Shown here: positions 26,016-34,790 of the stretch, one piece after another
How the letters are laid out: each line of letters begins with the position of its first letter
Position numbering within the stretch: the first letter of the stretch is position 1
Origin: Roseovarius mucosus DSM 17069
Lineage (GTDB): Bacteria; Pseudomonadota; Alphaproteobacteria; Rhodobacterales; Rhodobacteraceae
Direction of reading: 5' to 3'
Assembly: GCF_000768555.3 (NCBI RefSeq)
Contig: NZ_KN293991.1
Coordinates: 372,001 to 436,000 of the forward strand
Length of the DNA: 64,000 bases
Notes under the pieces: model-generated
What the model was told of the DNA's origin: nothing
Seen by the model: only the letters and a program-made list of their open reading frames with translations
Database searches by the model: none
Program-made: the position numbers and the translations under genes

Positions 26016-26990
26016 ATGTCCAAGGCCAGACGTTACATCACCGCAGGCGGCACGCTCGCCTGTGCATTGGGTATAGGCTATTTCATGCAGGCAGGGGCAC
26101 AGAGCCCCGCGCAGAGCGCCGAACTGGTCCCCGCCCAGACTGTTGAGGCGCCAGTCGAGATCACACAGATCGAGCTGACCTCGGCGGAGGCGGTGCCCCC
26201 GATAACCGCGCCAGAGCCTGTGGCTCTGCCAGCAGCCCCTGTGACGCTTGCTGTGGCAGAAGAGGCCCAGCGGACCAACACGTTACCCAAGGAAGAGGTC
26301 GCGCCAAGTTTCGCCTGTGATTATGTCATGCAGGCCCGTGCACAGGCCGCTGCCATGGTCGAGGTAACACTCAGCGCGCCCTGCCAGCCCAACACCGGAT
26401 TTACGCTGCATCACAACGGCATGATGTTCACAGCCGTCACCGATAATAATGGCGAGAGCACGTTGAGCGTGCCCGCTCTGACCGAATCGGCGGTGTTCAT
26501 CGCAGCCTTTGAGGATGGACAGGGGGCCATTGCCACCGCGACCGTGGACACGCTCGCGCTCTATGACCGCTATGTCGTGCAATGGCGGGGTGGTACCGCG
26601 CTGCATGTGCATGCGCTCGAATATGGCGCTGATTTTGGCGGGTCCGGGCATGTCTGGGCCGGTGCGGGTCGGGACATGACGCGCGCACTCAAGGGCGAGG
26701 GCGGTTTCCTCACATCCCTAGGCGAGCCGGAAATGGATCAGGCGCTGCGTGCCGAGGTCTATACGTTTCCCACCGGGGCAGCATCTCGGGATGGCACCGT
26801 TCTCTTGCAGGTCGAGGCAGAGGTGACAGACGCCAATTGCAGCCGCGATTTCGAGGCGCAATCCATCGCTACCGGCGCAAATGGGCTCGAAGTGCAGGAT
26901 ATCGTGCTGGCAATGCCCGATTGCGACGGGATCGGAGACTTTCTTGTGTTGAAAAACCTGTTCAATGACCTGAAGATCGCGTCCAACTGA
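26016..26990 (+). CDS. secreted protein of unknown function downstream of secA
   Basis: A 324-residue protein with an N-terminal signal/anchor (about residues 8-30, TAGGTLACALGIGYFMQAGA). A Pro/Ala/Val/Glu-rich linker (30-95) is followed by a globular part with scattered Cys (FACDYVMQARAQAAAMVEVT, SAPCQPNTGFTLHHNGMMF) and a C-terminal region with two Cys (DANCSRDF, AMPDCDGIGDF). Repeated beta-strand patterns suggest a beta-sandwich. Ribosome-binding site: AGGGAGAG. I recall relatives labelled translocase only because they sit by secA. The next gene is 25 bp on, so the pair may be co-transcribed. Confidence 0.7.
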   Translation: MSKARRYITAGGTLACALGIGYFMQAGAQSPAQSAELVPAQTVEAPVEITQIELTSAEAVPPITAPEPVALPAAPVTLAVAEEAQRTNTLPKEEVAPSFACDYVMQARAQAAAMVEVTLSAPCQPNTGFTLHHNGMMFTAVTDNNGESTLSVPALTESAVFIAAFEDGQGAIATATVDTLALYDRYVVQWRGGTALHVHALEYGADFGGSGHVWAGAGRDMTRALKGEGGFLTSLGEPEMDQALRAEVYTFPTGAASRDGTVLLQVEAEVTDANCSRDFEAQSIATGANGLEVQDIVLAMPDCDGIGDFLVLKNLFNDLKIASN

Positions 26991-27015
26991 AGCGCGGACT
27001 TGCAGGGGGCAAGCT

Positions 27016-28572
27016 ATGACAATTCTGCGTGCGGCGATAATCGCCGCACTTTGGTTTTTGGCCCAGCCGGGCGTTGCCCTTGCACAGGATGTCACACTGC
27101 GCTCACACGATGGCGCGGTCGAGATTTCCGGCAATCTTTTGGGCTTTGATGGTGAATTTTACCGTGTAGATACGATTTACGGCGAGTTGACGGTCGATGG
27201 TTCGGGCGTGGCTTGCGAGGGGCCGGGCTGTCCGGATCTGGAACATTACGTGGCGCGGCTGGTGTTCTCCGGGGCACCTACGATTGGCCGGGTGTTGATG
27301 CCCGCGTTGATTGAGGCGTTTGGCATCCGTGGCGGTTATGATGTGACCCGCAATGAAATCAGCCCGCAAGAGTTGGTTTTTACGCTGCATCAGGGTGACG
27401 GTACGCTGGTCGGTGAATTCGTCTTTCGCTTGACCAATACCGATGAGGGATTTGCCGATCTTCTTGCGAACGAGGCCGACATTGCCCTGACCCTGCGCGA
27501 GGCGCGCCAAGATGAAATCACGCGCGCGCGCGAGGCGGGATTGGGCAACCTGATGGCACCAGGGCAGGTGCGGGTGCTGGCGCTTGATGCCCTCATTCCC
27601 GTGGTCGCACCAAGCAATCCGGTTCAGGACATCAGTCTTCGGGAATTGGCGCAGGTGCTGTCGGGCGAGATTACCAATTGGGTCGCTTTGGGGGGACCAG
27701 ATGCGCCGATAGACGTGCATCTCTGGGACGCAGCCACCGGCATAGGCCAGGCCAGCGTCGATCAGGTGCTGCGCCCCGATGGACGGGACGTTGTGGCCAA
27801 CGCAGTGCGTCATCCTGACGGCTCCGCATTTGCCGAAGCGGTCGCGCGCGATCCCTTCGCAATTGGTCTGACCACGCGCTCGGAGCAGGGCGACACTTGG
27901 GAATTGGCGCTCACGGGGGACTGTGGCTTTGCTCTCAGCGCCACGCGCCGCGCGGTCAAGACAGAGGATTATCCGCTCACGGCGCCCCTCTTCATCTATT
28001 TGCCCGCACGGCGGCTGCCGAAACTGGGGCGAGAATTCATGACCTATCTGCGGGATCCCTCGGCGCAGTTGGTGATCCGGCGCGCAGGCTTCGTTGATCA
28101 GACCCCTGAAGAGATCGAGATCAACGCGCAAGGCGACCGGTTTGCCAATGCAATTGCGCAGGCTGGCGTAGAAGTGGGGCTGGAGGAGTTGCAGCGCATG
28201 GTGCGGGTGCTGGGGCCGCTCAAGCGGTTGACCACCACCTTCCGCTTTGAAGCGGGCTCGATCCGGCTTGACGCGCAATCTCGCTCGAATGCCGAGCAAC
28301 TGGCCCGGGCGATGGAATTGGGCCATTACGATGCGCGGCGCTTGGTCTTTGTTGGTTTTTCCGACGGGGATGGTCCTGCGGGCACCAATCGCGACATTGC
28401 CCTGCGCCGGGCCGAGACGGTGCAGCGTGCCGTGACGCGCGCCGCCGAGACTGCAAATCTGGAGCGGATCGGTCTGGAGTTGGATGCCTTCGGCGAGGCG
28501 ATGCCAATGGCCTGCGACGACACCGCTTGGGGGCGGCAGGTGAACCGGCGCGTTGAGGTCTGGGTGCGGTAA
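27016..28572 (+). CDS. periplasmic PstS-like binding domain fused to an OmpA-type C-terminal domain
   Basis: A 518-residue secreted protein: signal peptide 1-23 (AQPGVALA|QD), then a domain like the phosphate/solute-binding PBP-like fold (about 75-360, including FSGAPTIGRVLMPALIEAFG and VLSGEITNWVALGGPDAPI), then an OmpA/MotB-type peptidoglycan-binding domain (about 405-518, FRFEAGSIRLDAQSRSNAEQ, NRDIALRRAETVQRAV, GRQVNRRVEVWVR). It would hold a ligand-binding module on the cell wall. Partner transport genes are absent. It follows the unknown secreted protein by 25 bp and converges with radC. Confidence 0.75.
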   Translation: MTILRAAIIAALWFLAQPGVALAQDVTLRSHDGAVEISGNLLGFDGEFYRVDTIYGELTVDGSGVACEGPGCPDLEHYVARLVFSGAPTIGRVLMPALIEAFGIRGGYDVTRNEISPQELVFTLHQGDGTLVGEFVFRLTNTDEGFADLLANEADIALTLREARQDEITRAREAGLGNLMAPGQVRVLALDALIPVVAPSNPVQDISLRELAQVLSGEITNWVALGGPDAPIDVHLWDAATGIGQASVDQVLRPDGRDVVANAVRHPDGSAFAEAVARDPFAIGLTTRSEQGDTWELALTGDCGFALSATRRAVKTEDYPLTAPLFIYLPARRLPKLGREFMTYLRDPSAQLVIRRAGFVDQTPEEIEINAQGDRFANAIAQAGVEVGLEELQRMVRVLGPLKRLTTTFRFEAGSIRLDAQSRSNAEQLARAMELGHYDARRLVFVGFSDGDGPAGTNRDIALRRAETVQRAVTRAAETANLERIGLELDAFGEAMPMACDDTAWGRQVNRRVEVWVR

Positions 28573-28578
28573 CGCAGC

Positions 28579-29334
28579 TCAGAGATAGCCCGCAGAGCGA
28601 AAGCTGACCTCAGAGGATTTACCAATGACAATATGGTCATGCAGCGTCAGGCCAAGCGCCTCGGCGGCGGTTTGCACCTGTCGTGTCATGTCGATATCAG
28701 CGGCAGAGGGCGTGGGATCGCCCGAGGGATGATTGTGCACCAGAATGAGCGCGCTTGCATTGAGATGCAGCGCGCGTTTGACCACCTCACGCGGATAGAC
28801 CGGCACATGATCCACGGTGCCGCGCGCCTGTTCTTCATCCGCGATGAGAGTATTCTTGCGGTCCAGATAAAATACGCGGAACTGTTCTATCTCGGCATGG
28901 GCCATGGTGGTGTGGCAATAGTCGAGCAACGCGTCCCAAGAGGAAATGACCTGACGTTTGAGCACACGGGCGCGGGCCAGACGATGCGCTGCTGCTTCGA
29001 CGATCTTGAGTTCCGTCGCCACCGCCTCGCCCACGCCGGGCAGCGCGATAAGCCGGTCCATCGGGGCTGAGATGACCCCGTTGAAATCCCCGAAATGCGC
29101 CAGCAGCATATGCGCCAACGGTTTCACATCGCGTCGGGGAATGGCGCGAAAGAGCACGAGTTCCAGTAACTCGTAATCCGGCATCGCCGCAGCACCGCCG
29201 TCAAGAAAGCGAGCGCGCAGACGGGTGCGGTGATCGCGAATGTAGGAAGGCTGCGTCGCACTCCGTTGTCCCTCTGCCACGTCATTGGCAAAGAGGGGAA
29301 GGGGCATGTCGGAGAAGGCGCGGCGTTTGCTCAT
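28579..29334 (-). CDS. radC: RadC family JAB-domain protein
   Basis: A 251-residue protein (start MSKRRAFSD at 29334; the frame opens 10 codons earlier). It has an N-terminal HhH-like region (LIALPGVGEAVATELKIVEA) and the C-terminal JAB/MPN metalloprotease-like domain with the HNHPSGDPTPSAAD motif (two His and an Asp metal ligands). RadC's old DNA-repair role is doubtful and its real substrate is unknown. It converges with the PstS/OmpA fusion, 6 bp apart. Confidence 0.92.
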   Translation of the reverse strand: MSKRRAFSDMPLPLFANDVAEGQRSATQPSYIRDHRTRLRARFLDGGAAAMPDYELLELVLFRAIPRRDVKPLAHMLLAHFGDFNGVISAPMDRLIALPGVGEAVATELKIVEAAAHRLARARVLKRQVISSWDALLDYCHTTMAHAEIEQFRVFYLDRKNTLIADEEQARGTVDHVPVYPREVVKRALHLNASALILVHNHPSGDPTPSAADIDMTRQVQTAAEALGLTLHDHIVIGKSSEVSFRSAGYL

Positions 29335-29389
29335 GCGCCCACATTGTTGCAAGAGCCTTAGCAAAAGGTTAACGAATGCGCGGTGGATG

Positions 29390-29418
29390 AAAAAACCCGG
29401 CCATGTCTGGCCGGGCTT
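29390..29418 (-). terminator. rho-independent terminator of dnaJ
   Basis: CCCGGCCA/TGGCCGGG (29396-29403 and 29408-29415, loop TGTC), with a six-T run on the minus strand. It begins right after the dnaJ stop. Confidence 0.88.
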
Positions 29419-29421
29419 GGT

Positions 29422-30579
29422 TTAGCTCTTCATCGAGTCCCAGAAACTTCGGACCGATGAGAAAAAGCTCTTGCTCTCGGGGCTGTTATCCTCGCTCAGA
29501 GCCTCGAACTCGCGCAAGAGTTCGGTTTGCCGCGCGGTAAGGTTGACCGGCGTTTCCACCGCCATCTCGATGAACATATCGCCAGGAGCCCCGCCACGCA
29601 GCGCGGGCATCCCCTTGCCGCGCAGGCGCATCTGCCGACCTGATTGCGATCCCGGCGGGATCTTGACCCGGCTGCGTCCCCCGTCGATGGTGGGCACTTC
29701 GATATCGCCTCCTAGGGCCGCCTTGGTCATCGACACAGGGACGCGGCAAAAGAGGTTGGTTTCCTCGCGCTCGAACAGCTCATGCTTGGCCACTTCGATG
29801 AAGATATAAAGGTCACCTGACGGACCGCCGCGCATGCCTGCCTCGCCCTCACCCGCAAGCCGGATACGGGTGCCGGTTTCCACCCCGGCCGGGATATTGA
29901 CCGAGAGCGCGCGATCCTTTTGCACGCGGCCTTGACCCTGACAGCTTTTGCAAGGGTTCTTGATGATCTGTCCCAGACCGCCACAGGTGGGACAAGTCCG
30001 TTCAACAGTAAAGAAACCCTGCTGCGCACGCACCTTGCCCATGCCCGAACAGGTGGGACAAGTGCTGGGCTGTGCACCACCTTCGGCCCCGGAGCCCTCG
30101 CAGGCATCGCAGGGCACGGCGGAGGGTACCTTGATCGTCTTCTGCAGGCCGGCATAGGCCTCTTCCAGCGTCACACGCAGGTTATAGCGTAGATCGGCAC
30201 CACGGGCCGCGCGTTGACGTCCGCCGCCACGCCCGCCACCCATGAAATCGCCGAACAGGTCATCGAACACATCCGAGAAAGCAGAGGCGAAATCACCTTG
30301 GCCGGCGCCTCCGCCAAAGCCACCCGGACGCGCACCACCCCCGCCCATGCCGCCCTCAAAGGCCGCATGACCGAAACGATCATAAGCCGCTTTCTTGTCG
30401 GGGTCTTTGAGCACGTCATACGCCTCTCCTGCCTCTTTGAACTGGCGTTCAGAGTCGGGATTGTCGGCGTTGCGGTCGGGATGCAGTTCCTTGGCCTTCT
30501 TGCGATAGGCCTTCTTTATGTCGTCTGCCGAGGCGCCCTTGGACAGCCCGAGCACTTCGTAATAGTCACGTTTGGCCAT
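29422..30579 (-). CDS. dnaJ: chaperone protein DnaJ
   Basis: A 385-residue class I DnaJ from [15 protein letters not shown] (ATG 30579). It has the J domain with HPD (ELHPDRN), a Gly-rich linker with many GGG runs, four zinc repeats ([32 protein letters not shown]) and a client-binding C-terminal domain. It stimulates DnaK ATPase and delivers clients. It is 78 bp downstream of dnaK, and that spacer contains a strong hairpin. A terminator follows. Confidence 0.97.
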   Translation of the reverse strand: MAKRDYYEVLGLSKGASADDIKKAYRKKAKELHPDRNADNPDSERQFKEAGEAYDVLKDPDKKAAYDRFGHAAFEGGMGGGGARPGGFGGGAGQGDFASAFSDVFDDLFGDFMGGGRGGGRQRAARGADLRYNLRVTLEEAYAGLQKTIKVPSAVPCDACEGSGAEGGAQPSTCPTCSGMGKVRAQQGFFTVERTCPTCGGLGQIIKNPCKSCQGQGRVQKDRALSVNIPAGVETGTRIRLAGEGEAGMRGGPSGDLYIFIEVAKHELFEREETNLFCRVPVSMTKAALGGDIEVPTIDGGRSRVKIPPGSQSGRQMRLRGKGMPALRGGAPGDMFIEMAVETPVNLTARQTELLREFEALSEDNSPESKSFFSSVRSFWDSMKS

Positions 30580-30606
30580 CGGGGATCTCCTTGGTATAAC
30601 CCTGTC

Positions 30607-30639
30607 GGGACCGGTCCGGTGCAATTCCGGATCGGTCCC
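30607..30639 (-). other. strong intercistronic hairpin between dnaK and dnaJ
   Basis: A 13-bp stem with one G/T mispair (30607-30619 with 30627-30639) and a 7-nt loop. No T-run follows it on the minus strand, so it is more likely an mRNA processing or stability element that sets the dnaK:dnaJ ratio than a terminator. Confidence 0.6.
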
Positions 30640-30657
30640 AGTGGGTCAAGACGGGCC

Positions 30658-32565
30658 TCAGGCGCGCTTGTTGTCGTCGAGATCCTCGAAATCGGCGTCA
30701 AGGATATCATCCTCGTCGCCGCCACGATCGGCTGCACGCGGCTCGTCGTCAGACTCGCTCTGGCTTGACTTGTAGATCGCCTCTCCCAGCTTCATCGACG
30801 CTTCGGCCACGTTCTGGATGCCAGATTTGATCTTGCCGACATTGTCGGTCTCAAGTTCGTCCTTGAGTGCGGCAATGGCCAGTTCGATCGCCTCGACCGT
30901 GGTCGGATCGACCTTGTCGCCATGCTCCTCGATCGACTTTTCCGTCGCGTTGATAAGGCTTTCGGCCTGATTCCGGGCTTCGACCAACTCGCGACGGGCC
31001 TTGTCGGCCTCGGCATTCTCTTCGGCGTCCTTGATCATCTTTTCGATGTCTTCGTCAGACAGACCGCCCGACGCCTGAATCGTGATCTTCTGTTCCTTGT
31101 TGGTGCCCTTGTCTTTGGCCGACACCGACACGATGCCGTTGGCGTCGATGTCGAATGTCACCTCGATCTGGGGCATACCGCGCGGTGCGGGCGGGATGTG
31201 TTCCAGATTGAACTGGCCCAGCATCTTGTTGTCCGCCGCCATTTCCCGCTCGCCCTGGAACACGCGGATCGTCACAGCCGACTGGTTGTCCTCGGCTGTC
31301 GAGAAGATCTGACTCTTGTTGGTCGGAATGGTCGTGTTGCGGTCGATCAGGCGCGTGAACACGCCGCCAAGGGTCTCGATCCCGAGCGACAGCGGCGTCA
31401 CGTCGAGCAGGACCACATCCTTGACGTCCCCCTGAAGCACACCGGCCTGAATGGCCGCACCCATGGCAACCACCTCATCGGGGTTCACACCCTTATGCGG
31501 CTCTTTGCCAAAGAACTTGGTCACTTCCTCGACCACGCGCGGCATGCGGGTCATACCGCCAACAAGGACCACCTCGTCGATATCCGCCGCTGTCAGGCCA
31601 GCATCCTTGAGCGCGGCCTTGCAGGGCTTGAGCGAGGCGGTGATGAGATCCCCAACCAGGCTTTCGAGCTTGGCGCGGGTCAGTTTGACGACCATGTGCA
31701 GCGGCTGGCCGTTCGACCCCATCGATATGAACGGCTGGTTGATTTCCGTCTGCGAAGAGCTGGACAGCTCGATCTTGGCCTTTTCTGCCGCTTCCTTTAG
31801 GCGCTGAAGCGCCATCTTGTCCTTGGTCAGGTCAACGCCATGCTCTTTCTTGAACTCCTCGGCGAGGTAGTTGACGATCCGCATGTCAAAGTCTTCACCG
31901 CCAAGGAAGGTGTCGCCATTGGTGGACTTCACCTCAAAGAGACCATCGTCAATCTCGAGGATGGTCACGTCAAAGGTGCCGCCGCCAAGGTCATAGACGG
32001 CGATGGTATGCGTATCTTTCTTGTCCAGACCATAGGCCAACGCAGCCGCCGTCGGTTCGTTGATGATGCGCAGCACTTCGAGACCGGCGATTTTACCGGC
32101 GTCCTTGGTGGCCTGACGCTGTGCGTCGTTGAAATAGGCGGGCACGGTGATGACGGCCTGCGTCACCTCTTCGCCGAGATAGCTCTCGGCGGTTTCTTTC
32201 ATCTTGCCGAGGATGAAGGCGGAAATTTGCGAGGGGCTATACTTCTCGCCGCGTGCCTGAACCCAAGCGTCGCCGTTACCACCGTCAATCACGGTGAACG
32301 GCATGTTCTTCTTGTCTTTGGCGAGATAGGTGTCGTCAGCGCGACGGCCGATAAGGCGCTTCACACCAAAGATCGTGTTTTCCGGATTGGTCACGGCCTG
32401 CCGTTTGGCCGGCTGACCCACAAGACGCTCTGTCTCGGTGAATGCGACGATGGAGGGGGTGGTGCGCGCACCTTCGGAGTTTTCGATCACGCGGGCCTGA
32501 GAGCCGTCCATGATCGCGACGCAGCTGTTGGTGGTGCCGAGGTCAATACCAATAACTTTGGCCAT
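30658..32565 (-). CDS. dnaK: molecular chaperone DnaK (Hsp70)
   Basis: A 635-residue Hsp70. Signatures: [16 protein letters not shown] at the N-terminus, [18 protein letters not shown], and [17 protein letters not shown] in the ATPase domain; the substrate-binding domain begins at about 390 after [20 protein letters not shown], and the tail is acidic. It acts with DnaJ and GrpE. Transcription is very probably from the heat-shock promoter at 32675-32706. Confidence 0.98.
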   Translation of the reverse strand: MAKVIGIDLGTTNSCVAIMDGSQARVIENSEGARTTPSIVAFTETERLVGQPAKRQAVTNPENTIFGVKRLIGRRADDTYLAKDKKNMPFTVIDGGNGDAWVQARGEKYSPSQISAFILGKMKETAESYLGEEVTQAVITVPAYFNDAQRQATKDAGKIAGLEVLRIINEPTAAALAYGLDKKDTHTIAVYDLGGGTFDVTILEIDDGLFEVKSTNGDTFLGGEDFDMRIVNYLAEEFKKEHGVDLTKDKMALQRLKEAAEKAKIELSSSSQTEINQPFISMGSNGQPLHMVVKLTRAKLESLVGDLITASLKPCKAALKDAGLTAADIDEVVLVGGMTRMPRVVEEVTKFFGKEPHKGVNPDEVVAMGAAIQAGVLQGDVKDVVLLDVTPLSLGIETLGGVFTRLIDRNTTIPTNKSQIFSTAEDNQSAVTIRVFQGEREMAADNKMLGQFNLEHIPPAPRGMPQIEVTFDIDANGIVSVSAKDKGTNKEQKITIQASGGLSDEDIEKMIKDAEENAEADKARRELVEARNQAESLINATEKSIEEHGDKVDPTTVEAIELAIAALKDELETDNVGKIKSGIQNVAEASMKLGEAIYKSSQSESDDEPRAADRGGDEDDILDADFEDLDDNKRA

Positions 32566-32674
32566 GTTGTTCGATCCCTTCTAACTTAGGCGATGTGACA
32601 GAGGCCCGACCCGTTCCGGCATCCGGCCCCCGGTGAATTACAGGTCTGCTCGTAGCGTGACCAGTGTTTCCGGG

Positions 32675-32706
32675 CGTATATAGGCAGGGGATTGTGCCCC
32701 TGCAAG
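32675..32706 (-). promoter_or_regulatory. sigma32 (RpoH) promoter of dnaK with inverted repeat in the spacer
   Basis: Reading the minus strand: CTTG (32703-32706), an 18-bp spacer, then CCTATATACG (32675-32684). This fits the alphaproteobacterial RpoH consensus. The spacer is itself an inverted repeat, CAGGGG-N6-CCCCTG (32685-32702), which might be an operator. It is not a CIRCE element. The leader to the dnaK ATG is about 100 nt. Confidence 0.75.
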
Positions 32707-32775
32707 CGGTGGCTGCGGGGCAATTCCTCGAATTTGGTCCGAATTGGTGCTGTCCGGCACAAAAGGAGACAGAGG

Positions 32776-33384
32776 ATGTCAGAGCCCACGCTGATTCTGC
32801 GGGATGTCGCAATCTACAAAGGGTGGCTTGATCTTGGGGAACAGGCGGCACTTGTTACCGCTTTGCGCGATGTCGTGGCTCGAGCACCGCTCTTTCAGCC
32901 CGTGACGCCCACCGGCCGCGCGATGAGTGTGCGAATGACCTCGGCGGGCCGCTATGGCTGGATCAGTGACGGGCAAAGGTATCGTTATGCTCGCCACCAT
33001 CCGGACGGTATGGCCTGGCCTCCGATTCCCGAGCCTGTTCTAGCAATCTGGCGTGCCTTGGTTAGCGAAACGCGCCTTCCCGATTGTTGCTTGATCAATC
33101 ATTACACGACAGAGGCGCGCATGGGTCTCCATCAGGATCGCGACGAGGTCGATTTCAGTTGGCCGGTGCTGTCGGTCTCTTTGGGGGATGACGCGCTCTT
33201 TCGCATCGGAAATCTGACACGTGGCGGCAAGACCGACTCTCTCTGGCTCGCGTCTGGCGATGTGGTGGTGATGGGGGGTGCGGCGCGGTTGGTTTATCAC
33301 GGGATTGACCGGATCAGACCCGGCAGTTCCAGCCTCTTGCGCGGGGGAGGGCGGATCAATCTTACCTGCCGGGTGGTTATGTGA
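32776..33384 (+). CDS. alkB: alpha-ketoglutarate-dependent dioxygenase AlkB
   Basis: A 202-residue AlkB from MSEPTLILRD (AGGAG upstream). Fe(II) ligands: HxD in GLHQDRDE and the distal His in LVYHGIDRI. The 2-oxoglutarate-binding Arg is in RINLTCR. INHYTTEARMGLHQD and PVLSVSLGDDALFRIG are typical. It repairs 1-methyladenine and 3-methylcytosine by oxidative demethylation. It diverges from dnaK and so shares the upstream region with the heat-shock promoter. Confidence 0.93.
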   Translation: MSEPTLILRDVAIYKGWLDLGEQAALVTALRDVVARAPLFQPVTPTGRAMSVRMTSAGRYGWISDGQRYRYARHHPDGMAWPPIPEPVLAIWRALVSETRLPDCCLINHYTTEARMGLHQDRDEVDFSWPVLSVSLGDDALFRIGNLTRGGKTDSLWLASGDVVVMGGAARLVYHGIDRIRPGSSSLLRGGGRINLTCRVVM

Positions 33385-33404
33385 CGCGCAATGCCGCAGC
33401 TCAT

Positions 33405-33437
33405 GAAAAAGGCCTTGTCCGCAAGCCAGCGGACAAG
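33405..33437 (-). terminator. rho-independent terminator between alkB and the DUF465 gene
   Basis: Perfect 9-bp stem CTTGTCCGC/GCGGACAAG (33414-33422 and 33429-33437, loop AAGCCA), with a T-run on the minus strand. It ends the small DUF465 gene and may also serve alkB. Confidence 0.8.
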
Positions 33438-33462
33438 ACCCGTGATGAGATATCCGGCGCTG

Positions 33463-33633
33463 TCAGGCGCTGACAGAAAGGCGCTCGATTTCTTCCTTGA
33501 TCTTGAGTTTCTGCTTCTTCAGCTCCGCGATTTCTAGCGTGCTGCTGCCCGGCGCGCGCTGCGCCCGTTCCACTTGTTCCGAGAGCGCGAGATGTTTCTT
33601 CTTCAGTTCTTCGATATGCGAACTCAAGCTCAT
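33463..33633 (-). CDS. DUF465 (YdcH-type) small coiled-coil protein
   Basis: A 56-residue protein starting MSLSSHIEELKKKHLALSEQ with GAGGAG 7 nt upstream; the longer open frame is not used. It is almost fully helical and charged, with heptads (LEIAELKKQKLKIKEEIERL), as in YdcH/DUF465 proteins, which form small helical hairpins. Function is unknown. It is monocistronic with its own terminator. Confidence 0.88.
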   Translation of the reverse strand: MSLSSHIEELKKKHLALSEQVERAQRAPGSSTLEIAELKKQKLKIKEEIERLSVSA

Positions 33634-33755
33634 GGGCAGTCTCCTCTGTGGTGTGGGTGTGTCTATTCGACATGGGAAGTGCACCACATTTTTACAATAC
33701 TGTCACGCTGCACTTGCAAACTGCGCGGCGCTTTGCCTGCGGCATTTTAAGTAAA

Positions 33756-34541
33756 TCAGGCAGGGAATGGCAGCGCTGCTGCCTTCCTGAGCACATCCGA
33801 GGTGGCGGAGGTGTAATCTTCTCCATCCTGCCCGTGATTTTCGCCGGCGTGCAGCAGCCAGCCATCGTGCAGTCGTAGTGCTGCGCGTCCGTTCTTGCGC
33901 CCCCGAAGCAGAAACAGCCGCGCCGCACGGCCCCGGCGCGGTATCAGCGGCAGAATCTCGATGCTGCCCAGATGTGCCGCCATCGCCGCCAGAAGATCCG
34001 GCAATCGCTCTGCCCTCTGAATGAAGGTCACGGTGCCCCCTGCGCGCGTGCGCCTGGCCGCGGCGCGCACCCAGTCCGCCAGCGGTAGCGCCTCGCCCAT
34101 CGCCCGCTCGCGGCCGGCATCCTCGGCGGCGGTGCTGTGGCTTCGGTCGAAATAGGGAGGGTTGGCGATCACGTGATCGAATTGCTTCGCGCGCAGGGCG
34201 GCGGGCATGTCGGCAATGTCGCCCTCTGTTACCTCGAGCGACAGACTGTTGGCCGCAGAGTTTCGGAGTGCGAGGGCCACATAGGCGGGCTGAATCTCCA
34301 GCCCCGCAAGCACGACGCCCGGCACCCGCGCCGCAACGCAAAGCGCGGCGATTCCCGATCCGCACCCCAGATCAAGCAGGCTCTGACCCGCCCGGGCTGG
34401 CACGCTGGCTGCCAGCAGCACCGGATCAATTCCGGCGCGATAGCCCGTCTTTGGTTGCGCAATCCGCAGTCGCCCCCCCAAAAAGGCGTCGTGGCTCAGG
34501 TCTTCCTCGGCAAAAGGCTCAGTCCTCAAGCGAGAACCCAT
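33756..34541 (-). CDS. TrmN6/YfiC-like SAM-dependent methyltransferase
   Basis: A 261-residue class I methyltransferase. Motif I LLDLGCGSGIAALCVA and the N6-amino methylase motif IANPPYFD are clear; the opening DAFLGGRLRIAQPKTGYRAGIDPVLLAASVP matches the TrmN6/YfiC family, which methylates A37 of tRNA1(Val). The exact substrate here is inferred. It starts inside the DUF2007 gene (23-bp overlap), so the two are likely co-translated; a TTG at 34529 is a possible alternative start. Confidence 0.82.
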   Translation of the reverse strand: MGSRLRTEPFAEEDLSHDAFLGGRLRIAQPKTGYRAGIDPVLLAASVPARAGQSLLDLGCGSGIAALCVAARVPGVVLAGLEIQPAYVALALRNSAANSLSLEVTEGDIADMPAALRAKQFDHVIANPPYFDRSHSTAAEDAGRERAMGEALPLADWVRAAARRTRAGGTVTFIQRAERLPDLLAAMAAHLGSIEILPLIPRRGRAARLFLLRGRKNGRAALRLHDGWLLHAGENHGQDGEDYTSATSDVLRKAAALPFPA

Positions 34542-34734
34542 TGTCGATGAGCGTGATCCGCGCGTCCTCATAATCCTCGTTGGCGACCATCAGGCGCCTT
34601 GGAAAGACCCCGATCGAACCCTCAAGGATGCTCATGTTTACGTCCATTTCAAAGCAGTCTATACCCTCGCCCTGAAGAAGAGCCTGAGCAAAGGCGATGG
34701 ACGCAATGTCATTGGTTCGCAAAAGTTGTTTCAT
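34519..34734 (-). CDS. DUF2007 domain protein
   Basis: A 71-residue protein, MKQLLRTNDIASIAFAQALL followed by an acidic C-terminal helix region, matching DUF2007, a small alpha/beta ferredoxin-like fold described as a putative signal-transducing protein. Function is unknown. It is divergent from the polyprenyl synthase gene with only 56 bp between, and its end overlaps the methyltransferase start. Confidence 0.82.
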   Translation of the reverse strand: MKQLLRTNDIASIAFAQALLQGEGIDCFEMDVNMSILEGSIGVFPRRLMVANEDYEDARITLIDNGFSLED

Positions 34735-34790
34735 GGGCCATAGATAAGAGCAGGGCGCGCACTATGTCGAGCCATGTTGACGGGGGACTT

